A stretch of DNA of 64,000 bases from NCBI GenBank assembly GCA_935421135.1, contig OW285193.1, positions 2,904,996 through 2,968,995 on the forward strand, written 5' to 3'. This DNA comes from Bugulina stolonifera (Eukaryota; Bryozoa; Gymnolaemata; Cheilostomatida; Bugulidae). This document shows positions 9,021 to 21,029 of the stretch, piece by piece. Both the position numbers and the translations under genes were made by a program. Position 1 is the stretch's first letter, and the number at the start of each line of letters is the position of its first letter. Under the pieces are notes generated by a model that searched no databases, was not told the origin of the DNA, and saw only the letters and a program-made list of their open reading frames with translations.

Positions 9021-12000
9021 GGGGAGAGACCTATCGTCAGGTCGAGCACACCTGTCAACTATGCGGTCTGGTTCTCAGAACAGCATTTTCTCTAGACAGG
9101 CACACGAAGAGAATGCATGCACAGGCTCACCCGCACAAGTGCCCGGTTTTTGGCGGATGTTTTGATGGGAGGAGAAAGCTAGGTCATCACATGAGGCGAT
9201 TTCATAGCGAGGGTAAGGTGGAAAAAGATGAGGGAGGTGCAGAGAAGTTTGATGATGTTTTCTGGTCTAAACCGCCAACAGCTGAAGAGGGGGATGAGAT
9301 GGGGGTGCTACTAGCCCGCTATTGGAGCTCCATCAGGTCCGCAATACACTCTCGTCCCATAGAAGATATTCTCAACGTTCGAGTGTGGAGAGGGGAAGGT
9401 GAAGTCGAAGGAGATGAAGAGGTGTGGACTAAGTTGAGAGCAATGTGGAAGAGAGTGCCTTGTACTGTGAAGATTAACTGTAGCGCTGGAGTCATCCTCG
9501 AGCATAAGACCAGTGGAGAGTTGCGCTACTTTCACTCATCGAGCAACAATGCCGCATTCTTCCCCAAACCAAGACTGATCAGAACAGAGAATGAGATGAG
9601 AGAGTTTTGCGAATCTGTGCAGGAGCTCGACTTGAGAGAGAGGTCAGCACAAAGGAGACCGAATACCGCTTGGGCTTTACGACACATTGCGAATCTGACA
9701 TTCTACATCTATAAACTCCTAGAGATTGGTAAGGTGGGCGGTGTAGTGAGCAAACTCCCAGACTACATACTTAACAACCGACACGTGATAGCACTAGACG
9801 TAGACTTTTGGGCTAGAGGAGGTGCGCGTCCCTACTCAGACAACTTGTGTTTCTTTAGATGCTTGGCCATGATGTATGGCTGTAACTGCGACCAAAAGAA
9901 GGGATGTCGTTGCCGTCGCCCCTCTCACACCACAACACATCGCTTGTTTAAACAATACATGAGACAAACTAAATCTTCTTCCCCACCCTCATCAACTTTG
10001 TCAGACTTTCGCGGGGTGGGCGCGAGTGATCTACTGGCCTTGGAAGATCATTTTGACGTATCTATAATGGTCTTCTGTCTAACTGATGAGGAGGTAGCTC
10101 CGATAGTTTGGTCATCCGGGGCGCAAAACAAAGCCCATAAACTCTTCGTCAACATGTACGAAAAACACTTCAACTGGATAAAGAATGTTGATTCGTTTGC
10201 CAGATGTTTCACCTGCAAGCTGTGCGATAGCGCGTTTACACGCTTGTCCAGCCTACGACAACACAAGTGCTCGCCAGGAGAGGTATCGGTGTTCGTTTTC
10301 CCTGGTGGAACGTTTGGACCCCGCCAACCATATTCACAAAACTCAAGCGAGTGGCGGGAATAGAGGTGGTGAACCCCGACCTTTTATACTACCCCTACTA
10401 TATCACCTATGATATCGAATGCTTCATGCCAAAAGACAACCTACCAACTAACACCACCACGATGACTTTTAGTGCAAGACACGAGCTACTGAGCATATCC
10501 GCGTGTTCTAACGTCCCGGGGTTTGAGCGGGCCAAGTGTTTTGTGAGGAGCGTCGACAGCAAGGATGGAACGAAGTGCATTCGTCAATTTGTCCAATACA
10601 TAGCAAAGATTGCTGACGTGGCAGGAGATTTGTTCGGGGAAAGATTCCAGGATGTACGCGAGTGACTCTCTACCTTCCTCGCGGATCGGGCGGATAGAGA
10701 AGAGGCCTTTGCTGACGACAAGTTCTCTAACGTCTCGACTTACAGGGTGAAGTCCGGTCTCTCCGGATTAGAAAGAGAGTTAGAACAGCACATCTCCAGC
10801 GTTCCGGTGGTCGGCTTCAACTCGCAAAAGTATGACCTAAATATACTAAAGGGACCTTTGCTTCGCTCTCTACAAGAGGAGGAGGGAGAGCATTTTGTTT
10901 TCATCGTTAAGCGTGTTAACAGTATGTCCTGCGTGGAGAGTAGACGTTTTAGATTCCTTGACATATGCAACTTTATCGCACCAGGCTTCAACTACTCCAA
11001 ATACTTGAAGGCATTTGGCGTGTCAGAGAGTAAGGGATTCTTTCCTTACGACTGGGTAGATTCCCTGAGAAGGTTGGATCATCATGGACTCTCTCCCCGA
11101 GAGAGTTTTTTCAACTCGCTGACTCAGCAAGAATTGAGCGAGCAAGATTATCACCACTGCCAGCTCGTGTGGGAAAGAGAGAACATGGAAACGTTCAGGG
11201 ATTTCCTCATCTGGTACAACAACCTCGATGTGGCCCCATTCATCGAGGCCATTGCACGTCAGAGCTCTATCTATCGACAAAAGGGTATTGATATGTTGAA
11301 ATCCGCAATCTCGCTTCCAGGCTTGGCTATCAGATGGTTGTTTATGGAGGTGGAGGCCCGACCTTATGGCTACTCTCCTCCGAAAGCTGCTCTCCCGCCG
11401 CATAGGTTAATGTCTCTCCGAGGCGAACTTTGCAACTCACAACTCATATGTCTGTTCGATGAGGAGAGCAAAAGTCTGTACCACACTCTTCGCGATAACC
11501 TCGTGGGAGGGCCAAGCATCATCTTTCACAGACATCATGAAGTTGGAGTGACATCTATTCGAGAGAAGATTTATGGCACATCCGCAAAACCCTGTAGGTC
11601 CATTCTGGGAGTCGATGCCAACGCTCTCTACCTATACTGCATGATGGGGAATATGCCTACGGGTTATCCCAGGCGGAGGCTAGAGAGCCGAGGCTTTGCT
11701 CTGGAACCCGTTAAAAAGTTCAGCAAAGTGGCGCATGGATGGTTAGAGTTCCAATCGTGGAAGAGAGGAGAGGTCATCCTTCACCAACAGAATGGAGGAG
11801 AAATGAGGATAGGCTGTCACAACCTACCGGTGGATGGTTATAGCGAACAGAGCCGGACTGTGTACCAATTCCACGGTTGCTACTGGCACGGACACGAGTG
11901 CGAGCTGGGAGGGAATGGAAAAGGTGTCAGAAACATGACGAATGAAGAGCTTCGGGTGGACACTGCGAGGAAAGAAGATTACATCAAGGCTCTAGGCTAT

Positions 12001-13557
12001 AAGCTCGTCACCACTCGGGAGTGTGAGTGGGGAGCGCAAGTTCGTTCGGATGAAGAGGTTAGGACATTTCTCTCCGTCTTCTTTTCTTCTCTCTATCCAG
12101 AGAGGGGTTGCGTCAACCTCGATAAAATAATCAACAACATTCGTAGTGGAGAGTACTACGGTTTAGTGGAGTGTGACATTTCCGTACCCGAAGAGCTAAA
12201 AGCGAAGTTCTCTGAGATGGCACCTATTTTCAAGAATATAAATGTGGGAAGAGAACACCTTAGCGAACACATGCGCGCTTTTGCCAAACAGAACGGATTC
12301 TTGAAGAGACCTCAGCGAATGCTTGTGGGGAGTCTTTTTGGCGAGCGAATCACACTACTCACCGATCTGGCTAGATAGTATCTAGATCAAGGTTTGATAA
12401 TTACCAGGGTCTATCAGTTTGTTCACTTTATCCCACGAGCCGTCTTCAAAGACTTTGGTTCTTCGGTCTCAGACGCAAGGAGAGGGGGAGATCTGGACCC
12501 CGATCTGGCCCTCTTGGCCAGCACCAGCAAGCTCGTTGGGAACTCAGCCTATGGAAAGACCATAACAAATAAGGAAAAACATAAGACTGTCAAGTATGTA
12601 GAGACGGTAGAGGGGGCGGCCGTCAAAGTGAGGAGTAGGCACTTTTCTAGTCTCAACGAAGTCGATGAAAACTACTTTGAGATAGAGCTTCACAAGAAAA
12701 GGGTAAGTGTTGACAATCTTTCTTACTTTGACTCTTGATTTGACAAAACTTTTTCCGAGTGGAAGAGTGAACTTTCTCTCTCTCTCTCTCTTTCTTTTAG
12801 ATTCGAATGGATGTTCCATCCATCGTAGGATTCGTCATCCTCCAGAGAGCCAAGTTGAGGATGCTAGAGTTCTACTACGACTTTATGGATAGGTAAGTAG
12901 AACTAGGCTATACAAAGATTTTATCAAATCCTTTTCTATTTATTCTTCGGTGTCAGCAACCTCCAACCCGCCCGATTTATTTTCACAGATTCGTCAGCAG
13001 AGAGGACTTTGAGTACGTAGAAATGGATACGGATAGCGCTTACATGGCCCTGAGTGCTCGCAGTATAGATGAGGTCATCCGAAAAGATAAAAAAGAAGAG
13101 TTCTACAGAGAGTATGGTAAATGGTTTCCCAGACCCTTCTGCGATAGCCACAAGGGAGACTTTATCACAACCAAGGTGCTCGGGCAAGAGTGGGAGATGA
13201 GGGAATGTTGTGAGAAGGTGCAGCGATACGAAACACGAACCCCTGGCCTGTTTAAGGAGGAGTTTCGGGGGGGAGGAGGTCATCGCGCTCAACTCAAAAA
13301 CATACTTTTGTTGGTCCGCTGACGGTGATAGCAAGTATAGCAGCAAAGGACTAAATAAAAGAGGAAACACCCTAACCAAAGAGAAGTTCCTCTCCGTGCT
13401 CAAAACAGGGGAGTCGGTGAGAGGAGACAATCGGGGTTTTATCAGAAGAGGAAATCAAACGTATAGCTATACTCAGCTAAAGACCGGACTCACCTACTTC
13501 TACGGTAAGCGGAAGGTTGTGGAAGACGGGGTGAGTACGAGTCCTATAGAATGCTAG
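8897..13557 (+). pseudogene. Protein-primed family B DNA polymerase of the Polinton-like element, broken
   Basis: Exons: 8897-8918, 9021-12702, 12801-12892, 12989-13557; the three introns are 96-102 bp with GT...AG ends and matching phases. Order: two N-terminal C2H2 fingers (HTCQLCGL... and HKCPVFGG...), an OTU-protease-like segment (DNLCFFRCLAMMYG, later EKHFNWIKN), a CFTCKLC...LRQHKC finger, exonuclease motifs (TYDIECF, NSQKYDLNILK, WYNNLDVAPF), polymerase motif A (VDANALYLYC), an insert with FHGCYWHGHEC, motif B (KLVGNSAYGKT) and motif C (MDTDSAYM). Damage: a frameshift near 10300, TGA at 10663-10665, TAG at 12376-12378, and a frameshift in the G-run at 13265-13273. All catalytic motifs survive, so decay is recent or partly assembly error. 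The enzyme would replicate the linear element from a terminal-protein primer. Confidence 0.9.
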
Positions 13558-13680
13558 TACTGATTTCTCGGAGATGAGACTACTTCATTCGATAAATCGG
13601 AGAGTAAACGAACAGTGCATCATAACCCTTGTATATATAATATATATCCGTATAATTCTTTTCACATTCACTCTCTATTG

Positions 13681-14311
13681 CAGACATGTGCCAAGCAGAC
13701 AAATACTCAAGTCAAGAGTCAAGTAAGAGTATATATTCCCAATTGATAAAAAGTAATTTAGAGTCAACTCATCGGATGAAGCAAGTCAAAAGTAGAGTAA
13801 GAGTAAATAAACAGCCATTTTGAAAAGTAAAGTAAGAGTCAAGCAACTAGTGCCAAAATGCTAGAGTCAGAGTAGAGTCAAAAGTACAGCGGTATGTCAA
13901 AGAGAATACCAATGGGAATTTTGTATAACACAAATTTCTGATGTATACAAGTGTGACAACACACAATAGGTAATACTTATTGTTAGATCTGATTTTCTGT
14001 CAGTTATAGTAGCTCTGAGGAACAAAGGCTACTTCAAATTTGCACTTGTTATTATAATGGTAGGTCTGTTTATCTATAAGCCTCTCAGCTCAAGACTTAT
14101 TACATAATTACACCAAACCAATAGAATTATCATTGATAGCTGAGAGATTAGAGTAAAGTAAGAGTCAAGCATCATGCTTTGTAGGAGAGTAGAAGTAAAA
14201 GTCAATTCCCAGCTTTCACACAATACTAAAGCACAAGTCAATTAAAAGTAATGAAAAGCTGTTGCTCGAGTTAACTTGAGTCGAGTAAAATGACTCGAGT
14301 GCCCATGTCTG
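13681..14311. mobile_element. hAT-type MITE (631 bp) inserted in the Polinton-like element
   Basis: Flanked by an exact 8-bp duplication CTCTATTG (13673-13680 and 14312-14319), the size typical of hAT elements. The ends are CAGACATGTGC and the complement of CAGACATGGGC, with repeated AAGTCAAGAGTCAAG-type subterminal words. No transposase frame, so non-autonomous. It entered just behind the polymerase stop. Confidence 0.85.
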
Positions 14312-14319
14312 CTCTATTG

Positions 14320-14790
<471 letters not shown>

Positions 14791-14868
14791 CAAGCATCCA
14801 TCTATCCCGTTTATCTATTTCTATTTCTACCCCTCCGAGCGATGATGTCGTCGGCTAACCTCCTCGCG

Positions 14869-15153
14869 ACGGGTGGAGGGAGGACGGGTGGGGATCGCGG
14901 GGCGAGGGACGGGACGGGGCGCGGGGTTTGCTCTTTAGACTGGGTTCTACGGAACAGCCGATGATGTTTTTGAAACCCCACCCGCGATCGGGGGGTAGGT
15001 TCTAGGGCTTTGCACATAGAGTGAGGTTTAGGGAAGGGGAGGGGGCGAGAGGACAGGTGGGGTCGTCGTCCGCCCGGGGAGTTTTTGGATCTAGGGCTAA
15101 TAAGACGCGGAAATGGCCGGGTGTCTGTGCAGATCTGCACTGACTATACTACT
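14869..15153 (-). repeat. Right terminal inverted repeat of the Polinton-like element
   Basis: Reverse-complement match of 5856-6124, ending ...CTGACTATACTACT immediately before the target duplication. Confidence 0.9.
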
Positions 15154-15159
15154 CCTATT
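15154..15159 (+). repeat. Right target-site duplication CCTATT
   Basis: Exact match of 5850-5855, directly after the right inverted repeat. Confidence 0.92.
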
Positions 15160-15306
15160 GCTTGAAGATGTTATTAACATGCCCTATCATACTGTAATAT
15201 GCTCACTATGCAGAATGTATTTTTTCAATGGATAGACCTGATAAAGGTTAAATTTTTCAAACCGAGTGCAACAGTCCACTTTCATAATCTATGTGTACCT
15301 TTTTAG

Positions 15307-15423
15307 CTGACTGTACTGATGGGGTAGAATGTGCCAATAATCAGTATAAAGGAAAAGATTGTAAATGTCACTGCAAGAACCCACACAACGTCACTACACC
15401 TTCCATAGACTGTGATTTGCCAC
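15307..15423 (+). CDS. Astacin gene, Cys-rich (EGF-like?) exon
   Basis: Bounded by TTTTAG and GTGAGT; two bases of a split codon, 38 codons, one base, so both flanking introns are phase 1. It codes DCTDGVECANNQYKGKDC then KCHCKNPHNVTTPSIDC, six to seven cysteines in about 35 residues. Astacins often carry an EGF-like or other small Cys-rich module directly after the protease, and this position fits; the exact fold is not clear to me. One potential N-glycosylation site (NVT). Confidence 0.68.
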
Positions 15424-15894
15424 GTGAGTAACTACATGTAATTACATACCATACAGAGCTAATCGCATGTAGTCTTTAGCCTGAATCACGCAAAAGCTTT
15501 GGAGGATTTAGCCATAACTTATTTGACTAATTAGGTCAATGTTTGTGATTTCGAGTGTTGGTGGGTATTATTGTAACGTTTTTGTGCTTGAATCACACGG
15601 GTACCGATGGTACAAGTGTGGGAAGAGCCTAGGAGTGGTCGACTAGACTATTCTTCCTGCATTACATATTATAGAGTGAACAGTACTTCTACTTGTAGCT
15701 TATTCAATTGTAAGGGCCGTAGGTCCGATGCTATACTCAGAAAGAGTTGAAGGAGTACATGTATGTTCTTTCTATCTTAAAAGTCATTCCGGGCTAGTGG
15801 TCTAATAGGACCAAGATTTGGAACTGCTTTGTTAAGAGAGAAGACTCTGTATAGCTTGAGTTGGGAGATGTGACTTTATTGCGGTCTAATCATT

Positions 15895-16155
15895 AACTGA
15901 TTTAGTACAATAAATGATCACGCTTTTGTAGTAAAAGCGTTTTCGCGATAGTTCCGGTTAAAAAACCAAATATAGCATTGGTAAGGATGATACAGCATCG
16001 GCCCCGAAAATTGCATAACAATATGGCGAATGAAAGGCTGACGGCCGACCTTAAAATGGTTGGCCATTGTAAAAAGTGCTTATAATGGTACGAAACATGT
16101 ATTTTGTGAAAACTAGTATATTCTGAGACCTCGGCCTCCCTTATGGTAAGCATAC
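15895..16155. repeat. Interspersed repeat copy (family also at 18740-19290)
   Basis: Shares diverged stretches with 18960-19270, such as GACGGCCGACC, GGATGATA...CA and a TTCTGAGA...CCTC segment, in the same orientation. Family not recognised; it could be an LTR or MITE remnant in the intron. Confidence 0.55.
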
Positions 16156-16195
16156 CAGGCAATGAGACATAGAATAATAAAATGGTTACAGTATA

Positions 16196-16432
16196 GACAA
16201 GTACAGGCAAGTACAGGCAAGTACAGGCAAGTACAGGCAAGTACAGGCAAGTACAGGCAAGTACAGGCAAGTACAGGCAAGTACAGGCAAGTAAAGGCAA
16301 GTACAGGCAAGTACAGGCAAGTACAGGCAAGTACAGGCAAGTACAGGCAAGTAAAGGCAAGTACAGGCAAGTACAGGCAAGTACAGGAAAGTACAGGCAA
16401 GTACAGGCAAGTATAGGCAAGGATAAGCACAA
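16196..16432. repeat. Tandem decamer GTACAGGCAA, about 24 copies
   Basis: Nearly perfect 10-bp array with a few single-base variants (GTAAAGGCAA, GTATAGGCAA), inside an intron of the astacin gene. Because 10 is not a multiple of 3 it is open in all frames, giving spurious Cys-Leu-Tyr-rich or Gln-rich open frames. Confidence 0.97.
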
Positions 16433-16706
16433 GTATACCCATCAATATAATTATACGAGTACAAATACAGTAAGGTACTGTAGTGTTAGTGTGTGGCTTA
16501 CGGAGGCTGTTCCTATCGGACATGTCTGTAACATCACTATATTCAGCTATCGTTTGGTAGAATTTCTAAGTGTGACCAGGTGTAATCAACTCAGTTAAGT
16601 TTAGAGCTCAAGAGTTTCTGAATGAGCATAAAATGTGAGTCAGATTGAGCAAGACTAAGTAACTCTCAGTTTCCCTTTAATGCAATTTTTGTTGAAACTG
16701 TTGCAG

Positions 16707-16955
16707 CAACCACCACCGATGCCCCAACTACTACCACCGATGCCCCAACTACTACCACCGATGCCCCAACTACTACCACCGATGCCCCAACTACTACTAC
16801 CGATGCCCCAACTACTACTACCGATGCCCCAACTACTACCACCGATGCCCCAACTACTACCACCGATGCCCCAACTACTACCACCGATGCCCCAACTACT
16901 ACCACCGATGCCCCAACTACTACCACCGATGCCCCAACTACTACCACCGATGCCA
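16707..16955 (+). repeat. 21-bp coding minisatellite (TTTTDAP)
   Basis: Unit ACTACTACCACCGATGCCCC plus A, about 12 copies, only ACC/ACT variants between units. In frame with the stalk exon. Confidence 0.93.
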
Positions 16956-17084
16956 CGACTACCACAATCGAACCATCAACCACCACAACCAACCCCTCAA
17001 CCACCACCGCTGCATCGGCTGTCTCTACAAAGACTACCACTGCTGCTACATCTCAAACAGATCAGTCCACTGATCAACCAGAGT
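16707..17084 (+). CDS. Astacin gene, Thr-rich mucin-like stalk exon
   Basis: Acceptor GTTGCAG, donor GTAAGT, 125 codons between two phase-1 introns. Frame: about a dozen heptads of TTTTDAP, then a diverged Thr/Ser/Ala-rich tail (TTTIEPSTTTTNPSTTT). Such Thr/Pro-rich heptads are typical O-glycosylated spacer domains, so this separates the protease and Cys-rich modules on the cell surface or in secreted matrix. The 21-bp DNA repeat is almost unmutated, so copy number is likely variable between individuals. Confidence 0.75.
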
Positions 17085-18349
17085 GTAAGTAACTAATTAT
17101 TCCAGCAGGTGGTTATTTGAAGCATTGTTATGCAGGCCGCTTCAAGTTACATATATTTGCTCATGTCACAAGAATTGCGACTGACTCTATGCTTAAGCCA
17201 ATGCAAGCAAATTCTTTTGATTATAGAATATAAGCCATTGCATCAGTTACGCTATCCCTTTCCTGGAACCTGTACTCTTTACCCACATATTCCAACATGG
17301 TCCTATGGGACCCTGTTAGCCATAGCAGGAAATACAGTGTAGACCATGAAAGTACCGCAATTTGGCCACCTTTGTTCTGATGCAATTTTGATCACAGGTG
17401 AGATTAAATTTTTTGCTATAAGGAGTTTTCAACCTCCTCACAGCAAAAAGGAGGTTTTTTAAACTCTTTGCAATAAATAAAGGCTACCTTACATAAAAAG
17501 TAGGGCCGACTCCCTAGGCACACATGCATACACGTATACTAGGGGTTATAAACTAACAACAATTACGTAAAATTGTGTTACCAGTGTTTAAATGTATTAC
17601 ACAGTCATCTTGTTCATAGCGGTGGTTGTGTAGGCTAGTGATGGATGTTTTTATGCATCATATAGCCATTAAATTACAATAATAATGAAAACTAACTGAC
17701 AGCTAGGGACAAGATAATAAGTATTTTCGAATCTTGAAAGTTCATTAATAGTTTTCCTCCCCTGAACAGGTGACATCCCAAAGAGATCCAATGCATCCAC
17801 AGTATTCAACAATTAAGATTATTGAATGGTAGCTCTATTTATTAGGAGACAATTTAATATTCAAAAGTTAAATTTGCAATTTAAAATACATCACCAAAAT
17901 ATAAAGCGATGAATGTCATCCAACACAATGCGATTGAAACTCAGAAATGTAATTAATCTGATTGAATGGGTAATCCAGCAACTACATGTACAACATATTG
18001 GCAAAGCTAACAGATAGATTTTGGAAATCCCGGGTTATTTCGAAACTAGCAGACAATGGCATCTCAGTACTGGGTTCATGCTTGCCCCTACATTGTAAGT
18101 GAGTGTTGTAATAAGCCACTATACAGCAAACCTCTATCAAATGCAGAACTCAGAAAAATAAATTGAAAGGGCCAATCAATTGTTACTAGATGGCTGGAGA
18201 TTTTAACACTTTTTCTACCATAATTACTTAAATGTTTGCAATTAGTGTTGAACATTCTTGTGAAGATTCAAGTTAGGAAAAGGTTTATCATGTTCAATGC
18301 ATGGAATGTTCAAAGCCTGAACATCTAACATGTAATATTTGTCTTCTAG
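17085..18349 (+). other. Intron of the astacin gene
   Basis: AT-rich. It includes a hairpin-forming stretch at 17420-17460 (GGAGTTTTCAACCTCC opposite GGAGGTTTTTTAAACTC). No exon seen. Confidence 0.55.
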
Positions 18350-18427
18350 ATACAACCACCACCAGCACTAGAACCAGAACTACTCCCACGTATCAGCCCA
18401 GACCTCAGTCCAAGTATAACAAGACAC
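18350..18427 (+). CDS. Astacin gene, short Thr/Arg-rich linker exon
   Basis: Acceptor CTTCTAG, donor GTAAGT, 25 codons between phase-1 introns; codes YTTTTSTRTRTTPTYQ and a basic end. It continues the stalk. Phase agreement with both neighbours supports it despite its small size. Confidence 0.65.
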
Positions 18428-18739
18428 GTAAGTGCAGTGTATAACTTTATTAACCTAAAACTCAATTATCCCACTGGAATCACTACCCAGCAATAACATT
18501 GAACAAACCTACAGGCTTGTCAGGAGCTTATGTTAAATCCAAGTGGGGATGTAACTGGACATGTTATGCTGAAACACTGTTATCACACATGATGTTACAG
18601 CATTACACGTTGTACACAGTAGAGACAACATCTGTCATACATGAAGTCTGTAGACAGCCTGTTACCTAGGTTAACAAGTTGGTCTTATGGATTGCAACCA
18701 TTAATGGTACAACCTTAGTGCAAGGAAATGTGATACTGT

Positions 18740-19290
18740 AATGGTTTGTGGCATTTCGTGCGGTCGTCCTTGGACGACTACCGACCCAAAACTGAAGTGC
18801 CTATGAGTGGTGCTAGGCCTTCTCATTACATGAAAGATCGAGCGGTCTCAGTAGTGAAAGTACTACCAGAGACGACCCATCTGGTCCCAAGTCTGACCTT
18901 CAGACTATACCTTGAAAGAGAGTGATCCGACCTAGTAGGCGGTTCGCTAATGCGAATGACCTGGCAAAAGGAAGTGAAAGTCTCTGTATCAAGTATAGAT
19001 GTGTCTTTATTGAAAGCCAAGTGAAGACTGAGACAACGGATGATAAAACATGGCCCTTTATATAGTATAAGGACTTCCGCCCGACGTAGTGTCGGGAAAA
19101 GACGACATAGGGTCGTCCGGAAGTTGTGCAACAACATGGCCGCCGAAAGCCCGACGGCCGACCCAAAATAGGTCGGGTTATACAAAAGTTGCTTATAATC
19201 ATCCAATTCATGTACAAAATGAATATCAAGTGATTCTGAGAGGTCGGGCCTCTTTACATGGGTATAAAATGTACCAAAAGACTTAGTAAT
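18740..19290. repeat. Interspersed repeat copy, possible solo LTR
   Basis: GC-richer segment rich in GGTCG words, diverged from but alignable to 15895-16155. No target duplication identified; minus-strand open frames over it show no known domain. Confidence 0.45.
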
Positions 19291-19469
19291 TATCATACAA
19301 GTATATACAATGACATAGTAGTTAAGCAATGTAGAATGCAAGCAGGTATATACATGTAAGCACACATAGTAATGAGTGTCAGGTGATAAGAGACGACTGT
19401 GCGTACCATCACAATATTTCTTATCTATAAAAATAATATCGTGTCATTATTGACCATTGTCTGTTATAG

Positions 19470-19657
19470 CCTGTGAGATGAGTACAAGTTTCTATGGCAT
19501 ATGTCAGCTCAACAACCATGACTGTCCTAACGGCACGTACACTGATGGAATGTGTAGAAGACCAATAAACCACGGCCAGATTCCATTCAACAGAGCTGAG
19601 GTTTATGTCTCCTGCTGTGTCTACAACCAGACTACTGGATATCTCCCAAGGAAATAA
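19470..19657 (+). CDS. Astacin gene, C-terminal Cys-rich exon
   Basis: Acceptor TTATAG, two bases of a split codon, 61 codons and TAA. Codes CEMSTSFYGICQLNNHDC, a CPNGTYTDGMC stretch and VSCCVYNQTTGY, seven cysteines in about 45 residues and two N-glycosylation sites, so probably extracellular and disulfide-bonded. No transmembrane segment or GPI-type tail, which points to secretion. Domain family not recognised. Confidence 0.72.
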
Positions 19658-21029
19658 ATCTTCTCTTAAGCCTGCAAACAAAGCTGCCGCAAGCTAGCAA
19701 ACCTATGGGCTCTTTATATAATTTCTAACCTTGAGTATAAATGTCTAATAATTTTGTTTTAATATACACTATTTCTTCTATGAGTTCAGGAATCATAAAT
19801 TTTTAAACATTGAGTAGAAACAAAAATGATGTTTGGCAGTCATAGAATCCCCAAGTATTAAACAAAAATGTATATAACTTTTGAATTTACTAACACAGTT
19901 TACATGTAAAGTCATTGTTCAGCAAAGTCAAAGTTGATGCATGATAAACACTGTATTTATGTAATTGAAATGTGACATAGGTTGTCCATTCTAACATTAA
20001 TGCCGGGATTAAGGTCATGTTGTAGGGTAACTATGCCAACAACAATGAAAACAGAATTATTATTTTCTAGTTTATCAACTGCATGTAATTGCTCTAAAAA
20101 TATACCATAGAGTTAGAGATTTGAACAATAAAAATGTCTGTTTCAATTCAATGATGTGAAATATTAATTTACTCCTGCAGGAAATAAAACAGTGTAAACT
20201 ACATTCACTCAGCCCAGCTGTATATATGGCGTATGTATTTATATGGTATATACTGCACATGCATGTGTATGTACTATATAAATATAATGTGGTACACCTG
20301 TATATACAATCATGTACATGTACATGTACAATTTATACGATATATGTACATGTACATGTACATGTACATATATCGTATAAATTGTACATGTATGTGGTAT
20401 AATATTATGTGTATTATAGTATGTGGTACATATTATATTGTGTATGTATATGGTCCATACACTGTACAATGTATGCGGTATATGTGTATGTACAGCACAC
20501 ATTACATGTCGTCTACAGAAGATAGCCATCAGTCTATAAGGACTATAATGTTCATTACTGTTGTACAATCTATTAATTGATAAATGTTTCAGGAGTTGAA
20601 TACATTTATTTACACATCAAACAACCAGTCTGTTGTAAAGTTTCATGTAGTTAGTTTACCAGCCATGTTTAATTTCATGAGATCAGAAGTTATTGTCTCT
20701 TATTATAGTTGAAACAAACAAGAGAAGACAATTACGAATTATTTAGTAAAAGTGGATAATTACATGTATGTAGGCCTACTTGTATTTTCCAGAAGCACAT
20801 CAACACATGAAGACACAATAAATAAATGATATTATTCATTACTAAACTTACATGTGACAGAATATAATTCATATATTTTCTTTTTCCCTCGTGACAGTTC
20901 ACCAGCAACATTTCTTTAGGAGTACCTGTGTTGGAGTAAGCTGGGGGATACTTAGCTAGTGTGGCGGTAGAAATAAGGGTCTCATTGCCATCTAGTTCTA
21001 CACAGCTTTGATAGAAACAGGCCCCAATT
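19658..21029. other. 3' flank of the astacin gene, AT-rich
   Basis: No gene with good support. Contains the palindrome at 20321-20392 in a tract of TACATG/TATA words (20220-20520). A minus-strand frame at 20732-21046 (DDCSIIGACFYQSC...) starts right after a TTGCCAG acceptor-like sequence and could be an exon, but I cannot place it in a family. Confidence 0.45.
20321..20392. repeat. Perfect 72-bp palindrome
   Basis: Arms of 36 bp with no spacer and no mismatch, centred between 20356 and 20357; each arm contains TACAATTTATACGATATATG and the core is repeated TACATG. DNA like this can extrude as a cruciform. Confidence 0.97.

Noticed and set aside
16113..16532. Cys-Leu-Tyr-rich minus-strand frames, and the CRISPR-like look of the array
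   Set aside because: Simple 10-bp tandem repeat without spacers in an animal genome; frames are open by repeat length only.
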